Part shown: positions 26,594 through 34,910 of the stretch, one piece after another
How positions within the stretch are numbered: the stretch's first letter is position 1
Layout of the letters: each line of letters opens with the position of its first letter
Assembly: GCF_900699765.1 (NCBI RefSeq)
Contig: NZ_CAADHO010000012.1
Coordinates: 1 to 64,000, forward strand
Length of the DNA stretch: 64,000 nucleotides
Reading direction: 5' to 3'
From: Desulfoluna butyratoxydans
Lineage (GTDB): Bacteria > Desulfobacterota > Desulfobacteria > Desulfobacterales > Desulfolunaceae
Translations under genes and position numbers: made by a program
Notes under the pieces: model-generated
Seen by the model: only the letters and a program-made list of their open reading frames with translations
Told to the model about the DNA's origin: nothing
Databases searched by the model: none

Positions 26594-27547
26594 CTACCGA
26601 ATAATATATTTAAACTGGGTCGCTTGAAGGTCTGACAGACTAATTAGCCATGGATCGAGATGAGTGCTGATCTCTCCACCTGAAGCTGTCCAATTATCAC
26701 CTGTTTTTTCAAGATGAATATTGGCAACTACAACCAAAACGGACTCTCTGTCGAAGCTCTTTGCATGGTTAACTTCTCCATGGGTTAGAATGACCGATTT
26801 CCCCTCACCTGTAGTGCCTTTGACCTCGATAAACCTTCGTTTGTTGTTTCTTGTTGCAAGTAAATCAAATGGTTGTGATAATGATTTGTCCACGACCTTC
26901 CAACCTTTGTCTTCATAAACTTTGCGTGCAATTTTCATGGCCTGTAGTTCAACAGCTTTTCGCTCGACTGAAGACAATCCAAAACCTTGCCCTAAAGATG
27001 ACTTTTTTGTATTTCTTGGTGATGGCGAAAGCTCAAAACCCTCTAATAATGACTTTATCTTATGGCTGTCCAGTTTGATGATCGATAATTGAGAAGAAGC
27101 TCCACTACCATGTGAAGCGCACGATTTGACATCAAGCACACTGGGGGGGGCGCTTAGTTGTGAAAAATCCAAAATTTCTGCAGTGAACGAACGAACTTTT
27201 TGCATTGTCTTTTCTGGAGTTGGAAACTCATAGGCACACTTTCCACATTTCCATTTCGGTTTTTTTGTTTTTCGCTCTCGAATGTCTGTTGAGCGGCACA
27301 TGGGGCATCGCCTGTGCTCCTTCATAGTATCTTGTTCAGTTATGGAGCCTATCCCTCCAACCCCAATGATTTTGTCTTCTTTTCGAAGGATAACTAAATC
27401 ATCGCTTTTTAAATTTTTATGGTTAGGCACAAGACTATCGTAATTATAAACTGTACCTGTTTTGTCTTGATATCCATCTATACCTTTTGAAATTCGAGTT
27501 TTATCCGATTTTTCAAAAAGTAACCAAACGTTTGCAAAATCTTTCAC
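26594..27547 (-). CDS. Zinc-ribbon PD-(D/E)XK nuclease (DUF3883-like)
   Basis: 317 residues in three parts: an N-terminal domain (1-75) with PNHKNLKSDDLVILR that may be a small DNA- or base-reading fold; a four-cysteine zinc ribbon (C81, C84, C101, C104); and a C-terminal nuclease-like domain with PFDLL (D228) and FIEVKG (E241-V-K243), the PD-(D/E)XK pattern seen in DUF3883 proteins. It is convergent with the methyltransferase operon, ending 64 bp from it. It is the natural candidate for the restriction enzyme of that system. Substrate and partner use are inferred. Confidence 0.72.
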   Translation of the reverse strand: MKDFANVWLLFEKSDKTRISKGIDGYQDKTGTVYNYDSLVPNHKNLKSDDLVILRKEDKIIGVGGIGSITEQDTMKEHRRCPMCRSTDIRERKTKKPKWKCGKCAYEFPTPEKTMQKVRSFTAEILDFSQLSAPPSVLDVKSCASHGSGASSQLSIIKLDSHKIKSLLEGFELSPSPRNTKKSSLGQGFGLSSVERKAVELQAMKIARKVYEDKGWKVVDKSLSQPFDLLATRNNKRRFIEVKGTTGEGKSVILTHGEVNHAKSFDRESVLVVVANIHLEKTGDNWTASGGEISTHLDPWLISLSDLQATQFKYIIR

Positions 27548-27631
27548 GGTATTGTCCTAATAGTCAAATTATAATCGGAAATCTCACTGTGTATCTCATA
27601 ATGTTTTCTTGAAATTTTTTACTCTAAGATA

Positions 27632-28510
27632 TCACTCATATCCAGCGTTATATCGGTTTTTAATGCTATCGACAGGTTCTTCCAATAGATTTGATAATAT
27701 TGTGAAATCAACCTCTAACGAATGTTTTATAATTTCTTCGCGCTTATTATTTTCGTTAATGAATCTAAATATCGAAGCATGGTGTTTTTTCCTTTTCGTT
27801 ATTATCATTTTGTCGATCATATCAGGGAAATTGATCAAAAAATCGTTTAGTTCTGCGATAATAATGTCAGTAAGTTTTATAACTGTCTCTGTTAAGTCTA
27901 TTAACCGAGCAAATTCTGATATATCAATGACCTCATAAACATCATCATTGGTTATCAAGCGAGATCTGTCGTTTGATTCCGGTGATTTTTCTGTCTGCGT
28001 GTTTCTCCTAATTTTTTCTAAAATTGGATGGTAAATTTCATTTCTTTTATTCCAGGCATCAATGAGAAAATTATAATTATTGAACATATTACGTATTCGT
28101 GGGATTTGTGACCATTTATATATAGAGTTGTTTGAATTGCCCATTTGAGGCACTATAAATGATATGTCTGGTAAATTAACGCTGATAGGTTTTGACGAAA
28201 AAACTATATACGGGATGGCAGTTGCTCTTTGGAAGGGATTATTACTGAGCTTTCCATGGTAATTATGTTTTAGTGAAATTAATTCTGAAATGGCTTCATC
28301 TGCTGATAGTAGTATTCTGTTACAGGCGTCAATGTTTTTTTTATAAATCTGAATCCTTTCTTGATACCACACAGTACAATATGCGACACCAGCACCCATT
28401 ATAGATGAAAATCCACCTGATATAAGAGGGAATATGTAATCCTTAAAAGGATTGTTGCCTGTAACAACAGACTCTGCTGCACGAATTAATAATTCTATTT
28501 TTTGAGCCAT
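27632..28510 (-). CDS. Unknown protein with N-terminal membrane helix
   Basis: 292 residues. A probable membrane segment lies at about 28-48 (PLISGGFSSIMGAGVAYCTVWY), followed by a mainly helical cytoplasmic part. I see no catalytic motif. It lies in the AT-rich island next to the nuclease, transcribed in the same direction, and could be part of the defence cargo. The family is not recognised. Confidence 0.55.
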   Translation of the reverse strand: MAQKIELLIRAAESVVTGNNPFKDYIFPLISGGFSSIMGAGVAYCTVWYQERIQIYKKNIDACNRILLSADEAISELISLKHNYHGKLSNNPFQRATAIPYIVFSSKPISVNLPDISFIVPQMGNSNNSIYKWSQIPRIRNMFNNYNFLIDAWNKRNEIYHPILEKIRRNTQTEKSPESNDRSRLITNDDVYEVIDISEFARLIDLTETVIKLTDIIIAELNDFLINFPDMIDKMIITKRKKHHASIFRFINENNKREEIIKHSLEVDFTILSNLLEEPVDSIKNRYNAGYE

Positions 28511-28656
28511 ATCTTTTTGGGGTATAATAAGTTGGTTGGAACGGATATCTTGCCTTAAGATTAATTGTGTTGAATCATATATTATAAATTGTCGTTAGTT
28601 TGTTTTCGTCTGGCCTGGATAACTTCATAGAGCAAAGATAAATTCTTTATGTGGCC

Positions 28657-28687
28657 AAAAAAAATAGGCCTGCCACAGCAGGCCTAT
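28657..28687 (-). terminator. Terminator for leftward transcript of 28781-29083
   Basis: Perfect 10-bp stem ATAGGCCTGC (28664-28673) with GCAGGCCTAT (28678-28687), loop CACA. Seven A residues before it (28657-28663) become a U-run on the minus strand, so it ends the leftward message of the small zinc protein gene. The surrounding gap 28511-28780 has no gene. Confidence 0.75.
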
Positions 28688-28780
28688 CAATTTCTAAGCA
28701 TTTTGTCCTAAGGCAGCTACTACGTGGTAGGCCTACTAAAGGCTTGATATTGAATGCCTATCTTTTTTTTAAAGTATGAG

Positions 28781-29083
28781 TTAACTGTTTAGTTCCTCAA
28801 GATTAATAATTCTATAATCCTTTAATGATATGTTTTCAATGGTTTCGTTTTTATCGGTAATAATTTTAAATTCTTGTCTGTCTATCTCTTTTACGAGTTT
28901 ATAGACCTCCTTTGCGAGATCTTTATATACTGGCATAGATAGAACCTCTACTGCTTCAGCCGAAATTCCGTAAACACCACATTTAGGGCACGACACCCAA
29001 TAATATTGTAACTTATCATCAGACTTAAACTCATTGAATTTTGGAGTATTACCACAGATCCAACATTCTTTTGTGCTTATCAT
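28781..29083 (-). CDS. Small zinc-ribbon protein
   Basis: 100 residues. Two CxxC pairs near the start (CWICG and CPKCG) form a likely zinc ribbon; the rest is helical and charged. It is preceded on its strand by AAGGAGATT and followed by its own terminator, so it is a single-gene unit at the right end of the AT-rich island. The family is not recognised. Confidence 0.6.
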   Translation of the reverse strand: MISTKECWICGNTPKFNEFKSDDKLQYYWVSCPKCGVYGISAEAVEVLSMPVYKDLAKEVYKLVKEIDRQEFKIITDKNETIENISLKDYRIINLEELNS

Positions 29084-29474
29084 TATTAATCTCCTTCATA
29101 GTTACAGGTATAGAATTTATCTTGGACATATTGCCATAAGAGATGAGGCTACACACATAAGTAAAGTACACTTGTAGTATGTGAATGCCTCTTCTGTGCT
29201 TGTCCGAAGTGCTTTAAGAAACGAAAAATCATTGATGGGTATATCCCTCATAGAGGTATCTGTAAAGCTATGGTCGATTTTTTACTATTAACAGATCAAA
29301 ATTAATTGTAGTGTTCCTTAGCTACTCATTTTGTTCAGTCCTTTTTAGTTTTTTCCCTAATCCTGCCTCACTTTTTCTGTAGCCCTTCAAAATAAAGTGT
29401 CTCTCACGTCTCCCTCGTCTCACACGTCTCTCTCGTAACAGACACCCACCCCCACCCCATGCCATATTCCCCCC
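29084..29474. other. Right edge of island and head-operon leader
   Basis: About 390 bp without a clear gene, where composition returns to GC-rich. Just before the first head gene are two direct repeats ACGTCTCCCTCGT (29406-29418) and ACGTCTCTCTCGT (29424-29436), 18 bp apart, which could bind an activator. A promoter is needed here because the island separates terminase from the other late genes; no standard -35/-10 pair is evident. Confidence 0.4.
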
Positions 29475-29696
29475 ATGGCTATTTTCACTCTACAAGAACT
29501 CGACGAACAGATCGCAGCTTTTAAACAGGCTCTCCGGGCTTTGGCTGTGAACCAGTCTTACAAGTTGGACAGGCGGGAGTTTGTTCGGGCTGACATCGAC
29601 GAAATCCGGAAGACCTTGGTGTTTCTGGACCAGGAGCGGAGCAAGCTGCTTTCCGGTGCCGGGCCGAAGTTTGTTACGGGGAGGATCGTTCGATGA
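29475..29696 (+). CDS. Small head-joining protein (gpW/DUF6148-like)
   Basis: 73 residues: a helical N-terminus (TLQELDEQIAAFKQALRAL) and the segment SYKLDRREFVRADIDEIRKTL, matching the pattern of small phage proteins encoded between terminase and portal (lambda gpW, 68 residues). These plug the head-tail connector. The stop overlaps the portal start (ATGA). Confidence 0.7.
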   Translation: MAIFTLQELDEQIAAFKQALRALAVNQSYKLDRREFVRADIDEIRKTLVFLDQERSKLLSGAGPKFVTGRIVR

Positions 29697-31270
29697 GTCC
29701 CTTATTATATGGGCCGGACAATCGGCCCCTTTCTTCCTCGTCTTCCGTTGCGGCCAATACCTCCTACGGCGTGCATCGGAAGGCTGGGGGGCATTCCGGG
29801 ACGTTGGCCAACTGGATGACGTCCCGGATGAACCGGGATTCTGAGCCGTATGAGCGCAGCACCATTGCGTCTCGGGCTCAGGACCTGGTGGCCAACGATC
29901 CCCATGCAGCGAACATCACGGACAGCATGGGGGTGAGCGTGGTGGGGACGGGGCTTCGGCCCCAGTCCCGGCCCAACTGGAAGCTGCTGGGGTGGACGGA
30001 AGAGCAGGCGGAAGAATTTCAGACCCAGGCGGAGTGGGCGTTTTCCATTTGGGAGGCGGAAGCGGATGCCGGTGGACAGCTTGCTTTTTGGGAGATTCAG
30101 TTTCTTTCGGTTCAGTCTTTGGTGGTGAACGGGGAGTTTCTGCGGATCCCGGTGATGATAGATGAGCCGGGCCGGACGTTTTCCCTGGCCTTGCAGTGCG
30201 TCAACCCGCTTCGGATGTATACCCCTTCGGATTTGACCCAGGACACCAGCATCCGTGATGGGGTGGCTTTCGGCGAGAACGGGAGGCCCTCGTCTTATTG
30301 GATTGCCAACCCGGATAACGGCTACACCTCCTACAGCCTTCCCTCGGCCAGCTTCGCCCAGGTTCCTGCCAGGGTGGGACATCGGCCCGGCGTGTTCCAC
30401 TCCTTTGTAAAAAAGGAGGATGAGCAAGTGAGGGGGGTCTCCCTTTTGGCCCCGGGGATGAAGTTCTTCCGGGACCTGAACGACTACCTTGATTTTGAAC
30501 TGGTGGGCGCCATCGTGGCGGCCAGCTTTCCCGTCTTTATCAAAACCCCAAATGCAGAAGACGCGACCTCGGGCCGGGACATGAACGGAAACGAAGTGGC
30601 CGCCGGTGAGCTGACACGCCACCAGGATGTGGTTGCGGGGACCATGATCTACGGCAACCCCGGAGAAGAACCCAAGGTTCTGGAGTCCAACCGACCCGGC
30701 AACACATTCCCTGAGTTTGTGGAGCGGATCCTTCGGGGGATCGGTGTTTCTGTGGGGATGCCCTATGAGGTGGTGGCCAAGGATTTTTCCAAGACAAACT
30801 ACTCCAGCGCACGGGCGGCCCTTATGGAAGCGTGGCGTGTTTTTGAATTTTACCAGAAGTGGCTGGTGGATCGATTTTGCCAGAAGGTCTGGGAGATGGT
30901 TCTGGAAGAGGCGTGGCTCCGGGGGATGATTACCCTGCCTGCCGGATCCCCTGATTGGTACGACGCACGTCATGCATATACACGGGCCACCTGGATTCCC
31001 CCGAAACGAGGCGAGATCGACCCCCTTAAAACAGCAAGAGCTCATGACCTGGAGCTTCAAAATAATACCAATACCCTTGCTGGCATTCTGGCGGAAAGCG
31101 GCCAGGATGTGGACGTTGTGCTTGATCAACGCGCACGAGAGATTCGGAAGGAGAAAGGAGCCGGGCTCTTGCGTGAGGAGCCTACACCAGCTGTGAAGAA
31201 AGCAAAGGCCGACGGGGCGGATGCCTTGATCGAAGAGACAGAAAAGGAAGAGGAGGCAGCCAATGCCTGA
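29693..31270 (+). CDS. Portal protein (lambda gpB family)
   Basis: 525 residues, close to the 533 of lambda gpB. Recognisable family segments include the HAANITDSMGVSVVGTGL region, LQCVNPLRMYTP, GVFHSFVKKEDEQVRGVSLLAP and TNYSSARAALMEAWR. It forms the dodecameric ring through which DNA enters the head. It overlaps the gpW-like gene and the protease gene on both sides. Confidence 0.92.
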   Translation: MSPLLYGPDNRPLSSSSSVAANTSYGVHRKAGGHSGTLANWMTSRMNRDSEPYERSTIASRAQDLVANDPHAANITDSMGVSVVGTGLRPQSRPNWKLLGWTEEQAEEFQTQAEWAFSIWEAEADAGGQLAFWEIQFLSVQSLVVNGEFLRIPVMIDEPGRTFSLALQCVNPLRMYTPSDLTQDTSIRDGVAFGENGRPSSYWIANPDNGYTSYSLPSASFAQVPARVGHRPGVFHSFVKKEDEQVRGVSLLAPGMKFFRDLNDYLDFELVGAIVAASFPVFIKTPNAEDATSGRDMNGNEVAAGELTRHQDVVAGTMIYGNPGEEPKVLESNRPGNTFPEFVERILRGIGVSVGMPYEVVAKDFSKTNYSSARAALMEAWRVFEFYQKWLVDRFCQKVWEMVLEEAWLRGMITLPAGSPDWYDARHAYTRATWIPPKRGEIDPLKTARAHDLELQNNTNTLAGILAESGQDVDVVLDQRAREIRKEKGAGLLREEPTPAVKKAKADGADALIEETEKEEEAANA

Positions 31271-32495
31271 GAGACTGCATGGACGGCCCTGGGCCATCAC
31301 CATGGATGCCTATGAGGCCATTGTGGCCCTGGTGGAGTCCGGCAAGATCGATGCCTCCATGTTTGCCGATGCGGACGGGGAGGGCGCGGACCTTGAGGTC
31401 ATCGATTCCGTGGCTGTGATCCGGGTTGCCGGAGCCCTTCAGAAGGAGCGGACCAGGTACTACTTCTGGCTGGAGCGGGAGAGCACCTATGCGCAGATCC
31501 GCGAGCAGGTGGAGGCGGCCCTTGGGGACTCCGGGGTGAAGGCGATCTGCTTTAAGGTGGGATCTCCCGGCGGGGACGTGGACGGCGTGAAAGAGCTTTC
31601 CGACTTTCTCCACCGGGCGGCCCTGGAAAAACCCATTTATGCCTACGCAGACGGCCAGATGTGCAGCGCGGCCTATTGGCTCGCCTCGGTGGCAAAAGAG
31701 ATCGCCGCTCCGTCCACGGCCCAGGTAGGCAGCATCGGGGTTCGGGCCATGCACGTGGACCGATCCAAGGCCCAGGAGAAATACGGGTACAAAATTACCT
31801 ACCTTACCGCCGGGAAATACAAGGCCATGGGCAACCCTTCAGAGCCCCTGGACGAGGAGTCCACCGCTTACCTGCTTCATCCTTTGAACCAGATCTACAC
31901 CATTTTTATTGATGACGTCGCCCGGAACCGTGGCGTGTCCACAGACAAAGCCCTCGCCATGGCCGATGGAAAAGTGTTCCTGGCGCAGGAGGCCCTGGAG
32001 ATCGGCCTCATTGATCGCGTGGAGGAGAGCTTTGACACCTTTTTAACCAGAATCAAAGAGAAAGAGGAGGTCTTCGTCATGGAGTACGGAGAGTTTCAGG
32101 CAAAACATCCCGATTTGTACACCAAAGCAGTCAGCGAAGGCAGGGAAGCTGCCCAGAAAGACGTGACGGACCAGGTGAAAGCGGAATCCGAGCGGATTAT
32201 GGGCATCGTCTCTGCCGTCGTGGGCGAAGAGCAGGGCACAAAGCTCACTGCCCTGGTGAGCAGTGGGGCCACCGTGGCCCAGATTGAGGCCTTTGGCCAG
32301 ATGCTGGGCACGCCCGGGGCAACCACCGAACAGGAGGAGACCGACGCGGACGGCAAAGACAAGGCGAGCCGCCAGGCGATCCTGAACGGGCTTCAGTCGG
32401 CGCATTCCGATGGGGTGAGGCCCGAGGCCGGGGCCGACAAGCTGACCACCGTGGATGTGGACAAGCAGGCTGCGGCCCTGGCTGCCCTGGTGTAG
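31263..32495 (+). CDS. Head maturation protease (S49, lambda gpC-like)
   Basis: 410 residues. The N-terminal 270 residues are an SppA/S49 serine protease with the Ser-Lys dyad S135 (MCSAAYWLAS) and K187 (GKYKAMGNP) and the oxyanion segment FKVGSPGGDV near 98-107. The C-terminal 138 residues are a charged helical scaffold region with its own internal start (see 32079-32495). It cleaves scaffold and portal during head assembly, as lambda C/Nu3. The start follows AGGAGG and overlaps the portal gene by eight bases. Confidence 0.9.
   Translation: MPERLHGRPWAITMDAYEAIVALVESGKIDASMFADADGEGADLEVIDSVAVIRVAGALQKERTRYYFWLERESTYAQIREQVEAALGDSGVKAICFKVGSPGGDVDGVKELSDFLHRAALEKPIYAYADGQMCSAAYWLASVAKEIAAPSTAQVGSIGVRAMHVDRSKAQEKYGYKITYLTAGKYKAMGNPSEPLDEESTAYLLHPLNQIYTIFIDDVARNRGVSTDKALAMADGKVFLAQEALEIGLIDRVEESFDTFLTRIKEKEEVFVMEYGEFQAKHPDLYTKAVSEGREAAQKDVTDQVKAESERIMGIVSAVVGEEQGTKLTALVSSGATVAQIEAFGQMLGTPGATTEQEETDADGKDKASRQAILNGLQSAHSDGVRPEAGADKLTTVDVDKQAAALAALV
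32079..32495 (+). CDS. Nested scaffold protein (Nu3-like, internal start)
   Basis: In-frame ATG at 32079 (residue 273 of the protease) preceded by AGAGGAGG at 32063-32070 with an eight-base gap, one of the best ribosome binding sites in the operon. The 138-residue product is helical, charged and ends in an Ala/Val-rich segment, as expected of a head scaffold. Lambda makes Nu3 in exactly this way from the end of gene C. The product is predicted, not shown. Confidence 0.65.
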   Translation: MEYGEFQAKHPDLYTKAVSEGREAAQKDVTDQVKAESERIMGIVSAVVGEEQGTKLTALVSSGATVAQIEAFGQMLGTPGATTEQEETDADGKDKASRQAILNGLQSAHSDGVRPEAGADKLTTVDVDKQAAALAALV

Positions 32496-32532
32496 CCGGA
32501 AAACCCCTTTTAAACGTGAGGAGAGATAATCG

Positions 32533-32895
32533 ATGCAGCAGATGATTAAGCACGGGGATGTGATCAAGGATCGTGCCTTTTTGGGTGACCATCCCGTTAT
32601 CACGATGTCCGGTACTTTAAAGCAGGGCAGGGCGTATGTGGCCGGTGAGGTGCTGGGGCAGGTGACGGCGGACAAGAAATTGACCGGGCTGGCCCCGGCG
32701 GCATCCGACGGCACCCAGGCAGCCATGGCCATCCTGGCCGGAGACGTGGACGCCACGGCAAGCGATGAGCCGTGCGTCATCGTGGCCCATGCGGAGGCCG
32801 TGGCAGAGGGCCTAGTTTGGCCCGAGGGCATCACGGCGGTGCAGAAGGCGGCGGCGGTGGCCCAGCTTCAGGCAGTGGGCATTTACGTAAAATAG
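32533..32895 (+). CDS. Head decoration protein (lambda gpD family)
   Basis: 120 residues (lambda gpD is 110) with the trimeric beta-tulip pattern: HPVITMSGTLKQGRAYVAGEVL, then AILAGDVDATASDEPCVIVAHAEA. It stabilises the expanded capsid. GGAGAG precedes the ATG, and it lies directly before the capsid gene. Confidence 0.85.
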   Translation: MQQMIKHGDVIKDRAFLGDHPVITMSGTLKQGRAYVAGEVLGQVTADKKLTGLAPAASDGTQAAMAILAGDVDATASDEPCVIVAHAEAVAEGLVWPEGITAVQKAAAVAQLQAVGIYVK

Positions 32896-32935
32896 GCCCC
32901 CTTGGGGGCATTGATCATAAGGGATAGAGGAACAT

Positions 32936-33940
32936 ATGGAAATTGCATGGAGAGTACTGACACGGGCAGTGGAGCAGCTGAAGACCCCGCCCCGGATGCT
33001 TCAGGACCTGATCTTTAAAGAGAGGAACACCAACGAAGCGGACACCATTGACGTGGACATCACTGTGGGTGGCCGGAAGCTGGCCCCCTTTGTGACGGAC
33101 GTGGAGGGCGGCAAGATCGTGTCCGGGTCTACCCGGTCCCAGCGTTCGGTGAAGACCCCGCGTATCCGTTTGAAGGATCCCCTCACCGCCAAGAAGCTGC
33201 GCGGCGAGCGCGGTGCAGGGCAGCCCTTCTATGCCTCCGGGCCGAAGTCGGTGGAGGAAGCGGAGCAGTCCAAAATCATGAAGTCCATGAAGGAGCTGAA
33301 GGACAAGGTCCTCACCACCCTGGAGTGGATGTGCGCCCAGGCCCTTACCGGCAAGATCATCGTGGAGCAGGACAACGTGGCCTTTGAGGTGGATTATCAG
33401 ATCCCTGCGGATCACAAGGTGGTGCTTACCGGCGAATCCAAATGGATGGGCGCCGATGCCGACCCCTTGAACGACATTCAGTCCTGGAACGACATGATTG
33501 TGGACAAGCTCGGGCGCGGGGCCGCAATCATGATCTGCGGGACCGAGGCGGCCAAGTGGCTCCGGAAGAAGGTGCCCAAGGACGAGTGGATGGACAGGAC
33601 CAAGCACGTTCAGGTGGGCGAGCTGGTCTGGGATATGTCCTCCAACTACATGGGCAACCTGGGCGGCATCGACATCTACCGGTACGGCTCCTCCTTTGAC
33701 GATGCCTCCGGGGCACCCCAGAAGCTCATTGAGGCGGACAAGGTCTACATGGTGGCCACCGATGCCCGGATCAGCATCGAGTTCGGCAACATTCTGGATT
33801 TGGACGCCAACGTGGTGGGCGAGTTCTTTGCCAAGAACTGGAAAGAGAAAGACCCCTCCGTGCTCTGGAACCTGCTGGAGTCCCGGCCCTTGCCGGTTCT
33901 CTGGGAGCCGGAAGCGGTGGTTGAGGCGGACGTTCTGTAA
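32936..33940 (+). CDS. Major capsid protein (lambda gpE family)
   Basis: 334 residues, near the 341 of lambda gpE, with family segments such as IDVDITVGGRKLAPFVTD, GSTRSQRSVKTPRIRLKDPL and, near the end, SRPLPVLWEPEAVVEADV. It forms the HK97-fold shell. With gpA-, gpB-, gpC- and gpD-like neighbours it shows a complete lambda-type head module. Confidence 0.92.
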   Translation: MEIAWRVLTRAVEQLKTPPRMLQDLIFKERNTNEADTIDVDITVGGRKLAPFVTDVEGGKIVSGSTRSQRSVKTPRIRLKDPLTAKKLRGERGAGQPFYASGPKSVEEAEQSKIMKSMKELKDKVLTTLEWMCAQALTGKIIVEQDNVAFEVDYQIPADHKVVLTGESKWMGADADPLNDIQSWNDMIVDKLGRGAAIMICGTEAAKWLRKKVPKDEWMDRTKHVQVGELVWDMSSNYMGNLGGIDIYRYGSSFDDASGAPQKLIEADKVYMVATDARISIEFGNILDLDANVVGEFFAKNWKEKDPSVLWNLLESRPLPVLWEPEAVVEADVL

Positions 33941-34002
33941 ACCCTTTTATCCCATTTACAGGCCTTCGGCAGTGTTGCCGGAGGCCATCAAAGGAGCACT
34001 CT

Positions 34003-34200
34003 GTGGCGAGTAAAAAAATCAAACTCAAAGAAATATCCCTGCTGAAAACCGTGAAACATGAGGGCGAATACCATCCCCCCGGTGAGGTGCTGACCGTACC
34101 TGAAGACATTGCAGATGAGCTGATCGACCTGAAAGCGGCGGGGCCTGTGATGGCTGAGGTGGCGGTAAAGGAGCGTGAGCTCCTCGATGCGGACGAATAA
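34003..34200 (+). CDS. Small conserved protein after capsid gene
   Basis: 65 residues from a GTG preceded by AAGGAG (33991-33996). The pattern KTVKHEGEYHPPGEVLTVPEDIADELIDLKAAG is common among short phage proteins encoded beside capsid or tail genes; the role is not known to me. A parS-like palindrome follows nine bases after the stop. Confidence 0.6.
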   Translation: MASKKIKLKEISLLKTVKHEGEYHPPGEVLTVPEDIADELIDLKAAGPVMAEVAVKERELLDADE

Positions 34201-34209
34201 GGCGGCAAC

Positions 34210-34227
34210 ATGTCTACGCGTAGACAT
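34210..34227. promoter_or_regulatory. parS-like palindrome 3
   Basis: Perfect 18-bp ATGTCTACGCGTAGACAT in the 50-bp gap between the small capsid-linked gene and the lysis-like block, 23 bases before the next start codon. Confidence 0.78.
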
Positions 34228-34250
34228 TCCCCCGAAAGGGCTTGAACGAG

Positions 34251-34910
34251 ATGGACGCAACAACCTGGAAGGCCCTTGAGGTCTGCTCGAAGATCATGAC
34301 CAACCACGGAACCTGGGTGGGGCTTGCCACCCTGGCCCTGGGGCTGTTTGCCGGGAACGGCTGGCAGCTTCGGATCCAGGAGCGGCTGAAGAGCAGCTTC
34401 CGGAAAGAGCTGTTCGGCAAGATGGAGACGGGCAAGCAGATCAACGACGCCCTGGACGGCCTTCTCATCGATCTGGATTGCGAGCGCGCCACGGTTTTTC
34501 AGTATCACAACGGCAACCAGAACGCGGTGGGGGTTCACTTTGACCGATGCAGCAACACCCATGAGCGCGTCCAGGTGGGGGCCTCGCCCCTCATGACGAC
34601 CTTGCAGAGCCTGCCCAACTCCTTTTTTGCGAGCTGGAACACCGAGATGATGAAGATGAAGGAGATTCACTGCCCGGACCTTGAGACCGTTCGGGAGCGG
34701 GATTTCGGGCTTTACCAGTTCCTGGCGGAGCAGGGCGTCCGCTCCTTTTATCTGGTGGGGATCTTCTCCTTTGACGGGGATCCGGTGGGCTTTGTGGGAA
34801 TCCACTATTGCAGGCAGACCCGGGACCTGTCTCCGGCGGAGCTGGACCGGCTCCGGGCCACTTCCCTGAAGATCTGCGGCCTGGTGTTGGCCGGGAAGGG
34901 GGATGCGTGA
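34251..34910 (+). CDS. Membrane-anchored GAF-like protein
   Basis: 219 residues from ATG 34251 (GAAAGGG lies ten bases upstream; a TTG at 34242 is too close to it). A single N-terminal membrane helix (WVGLATLALGLFAG) is followed by a linker and a GAF-like sensory domain (RATVFQYHNGNQNAVG near 75-90; FSFDGDPVGFVGIHYC near the end). A GAF-like fold is unusual for a phage late gene. As first gene of the lysis-like block it might time lysis or sense a small molecule, but this is a guess. Confidence 0.55.
   Translation: MDATTWKALEVCSKIMTNHGTWVGLATLALGLFAGNGWQLRIQERLKSSFRKELFGKMETGKQINDALDGLLIDLDCERATVFQYHNGNQNAVGVHFDRCSNTHERVQVGASPLMTTLQSLPNSFFASWNTEMMKMKEIHCPDLETVRERDFGLYQFLAEQGVRSFYLVGIFSFDGDPVGFVGIHYCRQTRDLSPAELDRLRATSLKICGLVLAGKGDA

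Noticed and set aside
29180-29310. Short frame with CECLFCACPKC
   Set aside because: Cysteine-rich but without a start codon or ribosome binding site; too short to support as a gene.
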